DNA of 51,285 bases from positions 1-51,285 of the forward strand of contig JAFGNZ010000071.1 in the NCBI GenBank assembly GCA_016926755.1, given 5' to 3'. Positions 43,176 through 49,991 of the stretch are shown piece after piece. Position 1 is the first letter of the stretch; the number at the start of each line of letters is the position of its first letter. Both the position numbers and the translations under genes were made by a program. The notes below the pieces were generated by a model. The model was not told the origin of the DNA. It made no database searches and saw only the letters and a list, made by a program, of their open reading frames with translations. Origin of the DNA: Myxococcaceae bacterium. GTDB lineage: Bacteria > Myxococcota > Myxococcia > Myxococcales > Myxococcaceae.

Positions 43176-43205
43176 TGCGGCGCACCCTACCTGCGAGAGG
43201 GGCGC

Positions 43206-43724
43206 ATGGCCAGCACAGGAGAAACCGTGTCCTTCACTTCATCCCGCAACTGTCTGGCCGTCGTCCTTTGGCTGCTGGGGGTGCTCGTGTTTCCGGGCTG
43301 TGACGAGGGCCCGAAGCAGCTGGCCCAGGCGGAGGCCCGCTATGCGGACCTCATCCAGCGCGGGGTCCCTCCGAGGGATCCGGCCTGGGACGGGGTGATC
43401 GCCGCCTTCGAGGCCATCCCGAAGGACTCGAAGGCCCGCGCGGAGGCGGATCGCCGGCTGGAGGCGCTGAGGGCGCTGCGAGGGAACCTGCCGCCCCGGC
43501 CGCTGGCGACTCCGGGAGCGACGGGGCCAGGCACGGACGTGGTGGATGCGCAGCGCGCCGAGTGCGAGCGGCTGGCGAAGGAGCTGGGGCTGGCGCAGGA
43601 GGCGCGGGCGCAGGCGGTGCGGCGGGAGCTCGCGGCGTGTCGGGAGAAGCTGACGCGGCTGGAGGCGGCCTCGCACCCCCACGGGGAGGGGGGCGAGGAG
43701 CACGGGGGGGATGCGGGGCGCTGA
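43206..43724 (+). CDS. putative lipoprotein
   Basis: A 172-residue protein with a hydrophobic leader (AVVLWLLGVLVFPGC) ending in a lipobox-like FPGC, so the mature chain would begin CDEGPKQLAQ. The rest is helical, charged and probably coiled coil (RLAKELGLAQEARAQAVRRELAACREKLTRLEAA), with a Gly/Glu/His-rich end. No known domain was recognised. It diverges from the NiCoT gene. A GTG ten bases into the leader is an alternative start. Confidence 0.65.
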   Translation: MASTGETVSFTSSRNCLAVVLWLLGVLVFPGCDEGPKQLAQAEARYADLIQRGVPPRDPAWDGVIAAFEAIPKDSKARAEADRRLEALRALRGNLPPRPLATPGATGPGTDVVDAQRAECERLAKELGLAQEARAQAVRRELAACREKLTRLEAASHPHGEGGEEHGGDAGR

Positions 43725-43800
43725 ACCGGGTGGGAGGTGCCAGAGGTGACCTGCAAAGTAGTGCTTGCGTGCCTGAATAGAGGGCGTTAGCAGAGGCGCC

Positions 43801-44376
43801 ATGCCCATCCCTCAAGTAGGTGCTCAGGCGCCCGACTTCCAGCTCCCAGACCACTCCGGTAACACGGTGTCGCTCTCCCAGCTCGCGGGGAAGAACGTCG
43901 TCCTCTACTTCTACCCGAAGGACGACACCCCGGGCTGCACGGTGGAGGCGTGCAACTTCCGCGACGAGCACTCGGCGCTGGAGAAGGCGGGGGCGGTGGT
44001 GTTGGGGGTGTCGCCGGACAACACGAAGAGCCACCAGAAGTTCGCCACCAAATTCAGCCTGCCGTTCCCGCTGCTGGCGGACACGGAGCACAAGGTGGCG
44101 GACGCGTACGGCGTGTGGGGCGAGAAGTCGCTCTATGGACGCAAGTTCCTGGGCATCACGCGCGCCACGTTCCTCATCGATCCGCAGGGGAGGGTGAAGC
44201 ACGTGTGGCCCAAGGTGAAGGTGACGGGGCACGTGAACGAGGTGCTCTCGGTGCTGACGGGGGGCGCCCCGGCCACGAAGCCCGCCAAGGCGCCCGCCCC
44301 TGCCAAGAAGGCCGCGGCCAAGAAGGCGCCCGCGAAGAAGGCCACGGCCAAGAAGACCGCGCCGCGGCGCCGCTGA
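43801..44376 (+). CDS. bcp: thioredoxin-dependent peroxiredoxin Bcp with histone-H1-like tail
   Basis: The first ~153 residues are a standard Bcp/PrxQ peroxiredoxin. It has the peroxidatic C46 and resolving C51 (TPGCTVEAC), YFYPKDDTPG and the GVWGEK and GRKFLGITRATFLID segments. It reduces hydroperoxides in the cytoplasm using thioredoxin. The remaining ~36 residues are almost entirely Lys, Ala and Pro (AKKAAAKKAPAKKATAKK) ending in RRR, like the C-terminal tail of histone H1. Normal Bcp stops near 155 residues, so this is an added module that may hold the enzyme on DNA. No frameshift is involved; the tail is in frame with a clean TGA. Confidence 0.93.
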   Translation: MPIPQVGAQAPDFQLPDHSGNTVSLSQLAGKNVVLYFYPKDDTPGCTVEACNFRDEHSALEKAGAVVLGVSPDNTKSHQKFATKFSLPFPLLADTEHKVADAYGVWGEKSLYGRKFLGITRATFLIDPQGRVKHVWPKVKVTGHVNEVLSVLTGGAPATKPAKAPAPAKKAAAKKAPAKKATAKKTAPRRR

Positions 44377-44493
44377 GCTGCTTCAGGGGGCCTTGCTGCC
44401 ATGCTCTGGATCGAGCACGAGCGGCGCGATCTCCCACAGCCAACGCAGCGCGAGCATGGGACCGGGTGACGCGGGTGCTCCTGGCACGGCCCC

Positions 44494-44853
44494 TTAGGAA
44501 GAGAAGGCCCGCAAGATGTCGGCAAGGGTTGTGGTGGCATCCAGGTCGATGCTGCCACTCATGCTCTCGTCACACAGTGTGGCGCGCTCGCCAGAGGGGA
44601 GGATTCGCTGACAACACAGGGCAAACTCCGCGCAGTCCCGAAGGTCGCCGATGAAGACAACAGCGTCGCCCCCACGCTTGAGCGAGCCGTAGACCCGCGA
44701 ATGCTTCATGGGGATGCTGAACTCCAGCGCGTGGTTGTCATCTGGGCTGAGAGCTTCCTCTACCTGAGCGTCTGGCCAGTGTGTGCGCAGGAGTTGGAGA
44801 AGCTGGGAGGTGGGCAGGAGCCCTTCCCTTTGCGGGATGAAGAAGTAGTTCAT
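44494..44853 (-). CDS. putative immunity protein of the adjacent toxin
   Basis: A 119-residue soluble acidic protein (MNYFFIPQREGLLPTSQLLQLL, GGDAVVFIGDLRDCAEFALCCQ). I recognise no domain. Its ATG overlaps the stop of the upstream secreted nuclease-like gene (ATGA), which is the usual layout for a toxin with its cognate immunity protein. Third codon positions are visibly less GC-rich than in surrounding genes, as in its partner, suggesting joint acquisition. The immunity role is inferred from context and size only. Confidence 0.6.
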   Translation of the reverse strand: MNYFFIPQREGLLPTSQLLQLLRTHWPDAQVEEALSPDDNHALEFSIPMKHSRVYGSLKRGGDAVVFIGDLRDCAEFALCCQRILPSGERATLCDESMSGSIDLDATTTLADILRAFSS

Positions 44854-45935
44854 GGCGCGCCCCTCTGGGGGCGGACGAGGACCTCTCCCGGAATCCCCAG
44901 GGTGTGTAGCAACGATCGGAAGAACGGGAGCGCGCGCGCATCGTTGGTGATCACCTCGAGCGCTACGGCCGGTGTGCGCGCATCCGCGAGGATCGCGGCG
45001 TACCGCCGAAACTCAGCGGTGACTTCCTCCACGATGATGGCCCGAACGCGGGCATTGCATCGTGAGTCCGGAATAAAGGGGCTCTTTTCTGGGGCCGCGA
45101 TGAACTTGACCTCGACGAGGCGAGCTGTGTCGAGCCGTATCCCATCAGCCCAGATCTTCTGGCCTCCTCCCTCGATCAGTATCTCCTCAGGGCCAGCGTG
45201 CTTCTGCTGATAGCGGTAGGCCTCAGGCGAGCTGTGTGCGGGTCTCCGCTGCGCGCGCCGAACCCATCTCGCGAAGGCCTCCAGGTTGACGCTCTTGAGC
45301 ACTCCGCCCGGCAGGGAACGGGGCGGTGGGGGGCCGCTCGACATCATTGTCGCGGTCGTTGAGCGCGCAGCTCCTCCCGTGGAGGGGGGGGCCGCAGGCC
45401 CGTGGGCCGTTGCTGGGCTCAGAGGGGGCCCCGAGGGGCCAGAATGAACACTGCGCACGATGCGCTTGGTGAGGATGAAGGCAACGACATTCACGCCACC
45501 GATTGCGATGGCTCGTGCGAGATGGCCCGCGGCCGTATCCAGGTTCTCGTGGCTGCGTGCACTGAGGGTCTCGTTGGCGTATCTCCAGAGCGCTTGAGCG
45601 AGCTCAGCCGATTGGATGGCGATCAAGACGACGCCCAGAGAAAGCAAGGCGGCATCAACGGCCTGGCCCACGATGGGAATGCCCTGCGTTCCCATCCAGG
45701 CGACCATCATGGTCGTCATGAGGGCGAGATTCTCGGGAGAAAGCAGAGCGCTCGCCTCTCTTGCTGTGGCCGCCGGCAACTGAGACAGCGCACGCGTAAA
45801 GGATCGGCAGAGCTTCTCGGGGGCCTCCATCTGTTCGACGGAGATGGAAGCCGCCCGGCAGAGAGCTTTCTCGATGGAGTTGGCTGAGGCAGGTACTGCC
45901 AGCAGCAGGGTGACGAGTAGGGCGAGAGTCCTCAT
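44850..45935 (-). CDS. secreted restriction-endonuclease-fold toxin (candidate)
   Basis: A 361-residue protein with a signal peptide (RTLALLVTLLLAVPASANS). Hydrophobic segments occur at about 70-115 and 143-160, then a Pro/Ser/Thr linker (165-210) and a C-terminal domain. That domain has YRYQQKHAGPEE, then IWADGIRLD and LVEVKF. D264, E275 and K277 fit a PD-(D/E)xK nuclease centre. This is the plan of polymorphic toxins with a Tox-REase domain. The linker separates a delivery/membrane part from the catalytic part. The gene directly overlaps a small downstream gene, probably its immunity partner. Weaker GC bias than neighbours suggests transfer. Nuclease assignment is by motif and could be wrong in detail. 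Confidence 0.65.
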   Translation of the reverse strand: MRTLALLVTLLLAVPASANSIEKALCRAASISVEQMEAPEKLCRSFTRALSQLPAATAREASALLSPENLALMTTMMVAWMGTQGIPIVGQAVDAALLSLGVVLIAIQSAELAQALWRYANETLSARSHENLDTAAGHLARAIAIGGVNVVAFILTKRIVRSVHSGPSGPPLSPATAHGPAAPPSTGGAARSTTATMMSSGPPPPRSLPGGVLKSVNLEAFARWVRRAQRRPAHSSPEAYRYQQKHAGPEEILIEGGGQKIWADGIRLDTARLVEVKFIAAPEKSPFIPDSRCNARVRAIIVEEVTAEFRRYAAILADARTPAVALEVITNDARALPFFRSLLHTLGIPGEVLVRPQRGAP

Positions 45936-46006
45936 GGCTCGGGTACCCTATGCCCTTGGCCCACTACTCCGATACTCTCCCGCCACGCCACGGGGGGCTC
46001 GTCAGG

Positions 46007-46095
46007 ATGCTCAAGATCGCGCTGCCCCGCTGGCCCTCCAACTCCTGACGTACGGCATCCTCGCGTTCTCCACCTGGGTGGTGTTCAACCGCTGA
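46007..46095 (+). other. possible frameshifted small membrane-peptide gene
   Basis: Two short frames with strong third-position GC bias abut here. One starts at ATG 46007 (MLKIALPRWPSNS, stop at 46048). The other ends at 46095 with LALQLLTYGILAFSTWVVFNR, a plausible transmembrane helix. One frameshift would join them into a ~30-residue membrane peptide. Without comparison this is only a suggestion. It lies in the 337-base gap between the toxin and the histidine kinase. Confidence 0.2.
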
Positions 46096-46113
46096 GCGCC
46101 CTTCGAAGCCCGC

Positions 46114-46195
46114 CTCGCCCCGGAGCGGGCCCGCTCCACCTGCCTCCAGGGGTAGGGCGAGCCACCTCGCCGCGGGCCTGTCGCCCTGCTCGCCC
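46114..46195 (+). promoter_or_regulatory. alternative-pairing hairpin region upstream of the histidine kinase
   Basis: GGGCGAG at 46155-46161 can pair with CTCGCCC at 46114-46120, with CTCGCC at 46166-46171, or with CTCGCCC at 46189-46195. Inside the first arrangement lies a perfect 16-base palindrome, GGAGCGGGCCCGCTCC (46122-46137). Mutually exclusive stems of this kind resemble an attenuator, or may mark a terminator for an upstream small gene. No T-tract is present. Confidence 0.3.
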
Positions 46196-46272
46196 TCACC
46201 TGTGGAGGCCGCGCAACGTCACCACCATGAGGGTGCACGAGTGCGTGAGAGAGCTGCTTGCCGGGGGCCACC

Positions 46273-47658
46273 ATGCTGCACGACGCCATCGATGCCACGC
46301 TGTTCCCCACCTTCCCGCCGGACGTCCTCGAGGAGATGCGGCGCAAGGGGCGGCTCCGCGTCTTCCAGCCGGGCGAGGCCCTCTTCACCGAGGGCCAGCA
46401 GGAGCATGACTTCTTCTTCCTTCTCTCGGGCGAGGTCCGCATCACCCGGAGGCAGGAGAGCGAGGAGCAGGTGCTGGCCCTGCGCCGGCCGGGAGAGTTC
46501 ACCGGGGAGATCTCCCTGCTCGCCGGTGGGCCCGCCCTCGCCACCGGGCGCGCCGTGGGCCCGGTGCGAGTGTTGGAATGGAAGGCGGAGACCTTCCGCC
46601 GCATGGTGGCCGAGTGCACGCCCCTGGCGAAGTTTGCCCTGCAGGCCCTGGCGGCAAACCGCCTCGACTGCGAGGCGCGGATCCGCCAGCAGGAGAAGCT
46701 GGCCGCGCTGGGGCGCATGGCGGCCGGCCTGGCGCACGAGCTGAACAACCCGGCGGCAGCGGCAAGGCGGGCAGCCGAGCAGCTCCAGGAGGAGTGCCTG
46801 GCCGCCCAGTACCGCGCGCTAGCCCACGACAGCCGGCTGACGGAGCCACAGCGCCAGGCGCTCCTGGAGCTGATGCAGGCCCTGCGCGCCACGCCGCCCC
46901 AGGTGCTGGATGCGGTGGCGCGGAGTCAACTGGAGGACGCCCTCCTCGAGTGGCTGGGGGATCAGGGGATGCGGCAGGCCTTCTCTCGCGCGACGATCTT
47001 CGCCAACGCGGGGGTGGACCAGCCGCACCTGGAGCTGCTCGGGGCCGCGCTCGAGGGCCCTGCCCTGGACGTGGGGCTGGGCTGGCTCGAGAGCACGCTG
47101 TCGCTCACGCAGCTCACGGACGTCCTGACCACGAGCGCGGGCCGCATCACCGCGCTCACCTCCGCGGTGAGGCAGTACACGTACATGGATCAGGGCGCGC
47201 TGCAGGAGGTGGACGTGCACGCCGGCCTCGAGGCAACGCTGGCCATGTTCGCCCACCGCCTGCGCGGCGGGGTGACGGTGACGCGCGACTATGACACCCG
47301 CCTGCCCAAGGTGTGGGCGCACGGCGGCGAGCTCACCCAGGTGTGGACCAACCTCATCGAGAACGCCCTGGACGCGATGAAGGACCGCGGCAGCTTGCAG
47401 GTGAGCACCAGCCGGCGAGGAGACGAGGTGCTCGTGGAGATCACCGACGATGGGCCGGGGATCCCCGAGGAGCTCCAGGCGCGCATCTGGGAGCCGTTCT
47501 TCACCACGAAGGCCCAGGGGCAGGGCACGGGGCTGGGGCTGGACATCGCCCTGCGCATCATCGAGCGCCGACATGGGGGGCGCATCCGCGTGGACTCGAA
47601 GCCCGGGGAGACGCGCTTCCGGGTGGAGCTGCCCCTCAAGCCGGAGCTGCCTCATTGA
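46273..47658 (+). CDS. cyclic-nucleotide-domain sensor histidine kinase
   Basis: A 461-residue soluble protein. Residues ~10-130 are a CRP/cNMP-binding beta-roll (FQPGEALFTEGQQEHDFFFLLSGEV, GEFTGEISLLAGGPALA). A HisKA-type helix pair carries H155 (MAAGLAHELNNP), followed by a long helical insert of about 120 residues. The HATPase domain has the N box (WTNLIENALDAM), G1 (DDGPGIP), F box (WEPFFTTK) and G2 (GTGLGLDIA). The usual PAS or membrane sensor is replaced by the nucleotide domain, so a cytoplasmic ligand probably controls kinase activity. No adjacent response regulator is present. ATG 46273 is preferred over an in-frame TTG at 46258. Confidence 0.9.
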   Translation: MLHDAIDATLFPTFPPDVLEEMRRKGRLRVFQPGEALFTEGQQEHDFFFLLSGEVRITRRQESEEQVLALRRPGEFTGEISLLAGGPALATGRAVGPVRVLEWKAETFRRMVAECTPLAKFALQALAANRLDCEARIRQQEKLAALGRMAAGLAHELNNPAAAARRAAEQLQEECLAAQYRALAHDSRLTEPQRQALLELMQALRATPPQVLDAVARSQLEDALLEWLGDQGMRQAFSRATIFANAGVDQPHLELLGAALEGPALDVGLGWLESTLSLTQLTDVLTTSAGRITALTSAVRQYTYMDQGALQEVDVHAGLEATLAMFAHRLRGGVTVTRDYDTRLPKVWAHGGELTQVWTNLIENALDAMKDRGSLQVSTSRRGDEVLVEITDDGPGIPEELQARIWEPFFTTKAQGQGTGLGLDIALRIIERRHGGRIRVDSKPGETRFRVELPLKPELPH

Positions 47659-47786
47659 CGCTCGCCTGCTGGCTCCCGGGGCGGGCTGACATGAGGTGGT
47701 CCGCTCGTCCGGTGGGTGGCTGAGTCGCGGGAGGGTGCTCATCCCTTGAGGCAGAGGGGGGCTCGTGTGCCTCCCGGAGGGTGAGC

Positions 47787-48257
47787 ATGAGGCACAGGCG
47801 CTTTCGAGGATGGGGAGTGCTGGGCGGGCTGGCCGCGGCGGCCCTGCTGAGCGTGGGATGCGGGTGGCTTCCGGAGACGGGCGGGCGGCGCCAGGGGGAT
47901 CCGCCCAAGGACTTCTTCGGGGGGCCGGTAGGCCATGCCACGCCAGAGAACGTCGCCCCGTACCAGCTCCGAGCGGACCGGGGCTTCAACGGCACCATCT
48001 CGGAGCTCGGCTCGAGCATCGACCCGCGCACCCCTGAGACGCAGGGGACGCTGGGGCGCTCCCTGCAACAGGACATCACCGGGTACATGGGGCGCGAGGC
48101 GACCGAGCTGAGCGGGGAGCGGGCTCCGACGAGCCTGGGCATTGGCGGCAGCGGGCAGATGGGCCAGGGCTCCGGTACGAGCGACATGGGCTGGCGGGGG
48201 CGCCGGGGCCACCCGGAGGCGGCTCCCGCCCACGGATCCTATGATCCGCGGCCATAG
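47787..48257 (+). CDS. small lipoprotein, unknown function
   Basis: A 156-residue protein with an Arg-rich n-region and signal sequence ending in a lipobox (LLSVGC); the mature chain starts CGWLPETGG. The body is polar, Gly-rich and probably disordered (GIGGSGQMGQGSGTSDMG). The start at ATG 47787 has GGAGG six bases upstream. It is followed by a second lipoprotein gene of similar style. Codon bias matches the genome. No domain was recognised; outer-membrane location is inferred. Confidence 0.7.
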   Translation: MRHRRFRGWGVLGGLAAAALLSVGCGWLPETGGRRQGDPPKDFFGGPVGHATPENVAPYQLRADRGFNGTISELGSSIDPRTPETQGTLGRSLQQDITGYMGREATELSGERAPTSLGIGGSGQMGQGSGTSDMGWRGRRGHPEAAPAHGSYDPRP

Positions 48258-48294
48258 CGGAGCGGCCAGGCGACTTCTTCTTCAGGGAGCGGAC

Positions 48295-48702
48295 ATGGAC
48301 GACAGAGGCATCCGACGGTGGGCCCTGCTGGGAGCGCTGGCCTCGGCCGCGCTGCTGACTCCGGCATGCGAGACGAAGGAGCTGCCAAGGGCGCGAGGGG
48401 CAGGGTACGAGGGCGTGGCCAACGACGCGCAGGACCTGAGCAGCTTCATCGACGAGCGGCAGGAGCAGCAGCCCGCGACGGGAGGCTCTGGACGGGCCCA
48501 GGGGGAGGATCCCTCCGCCGTCATGGGCGTTCAGGGGTTCCAGGGGGGCATCGGCGCGCCGGGGTACTCGACGCCGCGCGAGCCCGCGCCGAGCGATCAG
48601 TTCTACAGCGAGCCTGCTCCCGGCAAGGAAGAGCCGGGCGGGGCCGACATGCCGGGCGAGTCGAGGACGCCCGGGGTGGGCAGCCCGGACGACAGGCGCT
48701 GA
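48295..48702 (+). CDS. small lipoprotein, unknown function
   Basis: A 135-residue protein with signal sequence WALLGALASAALLTPAC, a lipobox giving a mature CETKELPRARG. The rest is low-complexity, rich in Gly, Pro, Glu and Gln, and probably unstructured. ATG 48295 has AGGGAG a few bases upstream. It shares style and order with the lipoprotein 37 bases before it, so the two may form an operon or derive from a duplication. Sequence similarity between the mature parts is not evident by eye. Confidence 0.7.
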   Translation: MDDRGIRRWALLGALASAALLTPACETKELPRARGAGYEGVANDAQDLSSFIDERQEQQPATGGSGRAQGEDPSAVMGVQGFQGGIGAPGYSTPREPAPSDQFYSEPAPGKEEPGGADMPGESRTPGVGSPDDRR

Positions 48703-48709
48703 GCCGCCC

Positions 48710-49810
48710 TCAGGCCAGCACCTCGGTCGGGTCCTTCCCGGCGAAGGTGCTGGCCAGGCCGGTGGCGAGCGCGCGGTGCTCGGCATCCCCGAGCGTGGCC
48801 AGCCGCTCCTCGGGGGGATGGGCGAAGCGGGCCTCGAGCCGGGCGAGCCGGCGGTGGGCCTCGGTGATGCGCTCGCGCGGGACGCGACCGCTCTCCACGG
48901 CCTTCACCAGCGCCTCGATGGCCCGCCGCTGCACGTCCGCGTGGTGGCACACGAGGAACAGGTCCACTCCGGCCCGGGTGCCCTCCACGGCGGCCTCCTC
49001 CACGGAGTAGTGGTCCGCGATCGCCTTCATCTCCAGATCGTCGCTGACGAGCACGCCGTCGAAGCCCAGCTCCTGGCGCAGCAGGCCGTGGAGGGCCTTG
49101 TGGCTCATGGTGGCGGGTACGTCGGGCGCGATGGCGTCGAAGAGCACGTGCGCCGTCATCAGCGAGGCGAGCCCGGCCTGCGCGAAGGCGCGGAAGGGCA
49201 CCAGCTCCACGCGCCGCAGGCGCTCCAACTCATGGGGCAGCCGTGGCAGCGTGAGGTGGCTGTCCGTGGTGGTGTCTCCGTGCCCGGGGAAGTGCTTGCC
49301 GCACGAGGCGACGCCGCCGGCCTCCAGCCCTCGCGCGAGCGCCACGCCCAGCCGCCCCACGGCCTCCGCGTCCCGGCTGAAGCTGCGATCGCCGATCACC
49401 GGGTTGGCGGGGTTGGTGTCCACATCGAGCACGGGCGCGAAGTCCCAGTCGAAGCCCACCGCGCGCAGCTCGTGCGCGAGCAGCCGCCCCACGCGCTCGG
49501 CGACCCCGGCATCCCCGCGCTGTCCCAGCTCGCGCATGGGGGGCAGGGCGGTAAAGGGCGCGCCGCGCAGGCGGGCCACGCGGCCGCCCTCCTGGTCCAC
49601 GGAGAGGATGAACGGCCGGCCCGCGCGCGCCTTGATGTCGCGGCACAGGGCGGCGCTCTCCGGGGCGGAGCCGACGTTCCTCTTGAAGAGGATGGCTCCG
49701 AAGATGCCGTCGTCCATGAGCGCGGCGAAGTCCTTGTCGATGCGAGGACCGGGGAAGCCCACCATGAAGAGGCGGGCGCAGTCGCGATAGAGGGCGGAGG
49801 CAGTCGTCAC
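48710..49810 (-). CDS. nagZ: beta-N-acetylhexosaminidase NagZ (glycoside hydrolase family 3)
   Basis: A 366-residue GH3 enzyme of the NagZ type, which removes N-acetylglucosamine from anhydromuropeptides in cell-wall recycling. Visible motifs are SVDQEGGRVARL, the catalytic loop KHFPGHGDTTTDSH with its general acid/base histidine, and the nucleophile aspartate in VSDDLEMKAI. The length is near that of E. coli NagZ (~340). No signal peptide is present, so it should be cytoplasmic. I start at GTG 49810 (MTTASALYRDCARLFMVGFPG), preceded by TAAGG at suitable spacing; upstream in-frame extension lacks any homologous sequence. It is convergent with the second lipoprotein gene by 7 bases. Confidence 0.92.
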   Translation of the reverse strand: MTTASALYRDCARLFMVGFPGPRIDKDFAALMDDGIFGAILFKRNVGSAPESAALCRDIKARAGRPFILSVDQEGGRVARLRGAPFTALPPMRELGQRGDAGVAERVGRLLAHELRAVGFDWDFAPVLDVDTNPANPVIGDRSFSRDAEAVGRLGVALARGLEAGGVASCGKHFPGHGDTTTDSHLTLPRLPHELERLRRVELVPFRAFAQAGLASLMTAHVLFDAIAPDVPATMSHKALHGLLRQELGFDGVLVSDDLEMKAIADHYSVEEAAVEGTRAGVDLFLVCHHADVQRRAIEALVKAVESGRVPRERITEAHRRLARLEARFAHPPEERLATLGDAEHRALATGLASTFAGKDPTEVLA

Positions 49811-49991
49811 GGCTCGCACCTTACCTACCTTTCCAGAGGCACACAGCGGGGAGGCAACGGCCCTGCTTCCGCTGGATGGGGAGGCGGGCGAGGGGGGCCT
49901 CCCTCTGCGGCCCGCCATGCCGCCAGCGGGGGCCTGCCAAGATGTAAGGGAAAAGCGCCTGAGCAGCCGAGGCATGATAGACGGGGGACTC

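Noticed and set aside
44383-44457. 24-codon minus-strand frame with good codon bias (LALRWLWEIAPLVLDPEHG)
   Set aside because: Too short to assign; it could be a remnant of a larger gene but has no recognisable domain or ribosome binding site.
45934-46006. Upstream part of a 53-codon plus-strand frame ending at 46095
   Set aside because: Its codons lack the third-position GC bias seen after 46020, and its ATG is the complement of the toxin start region.
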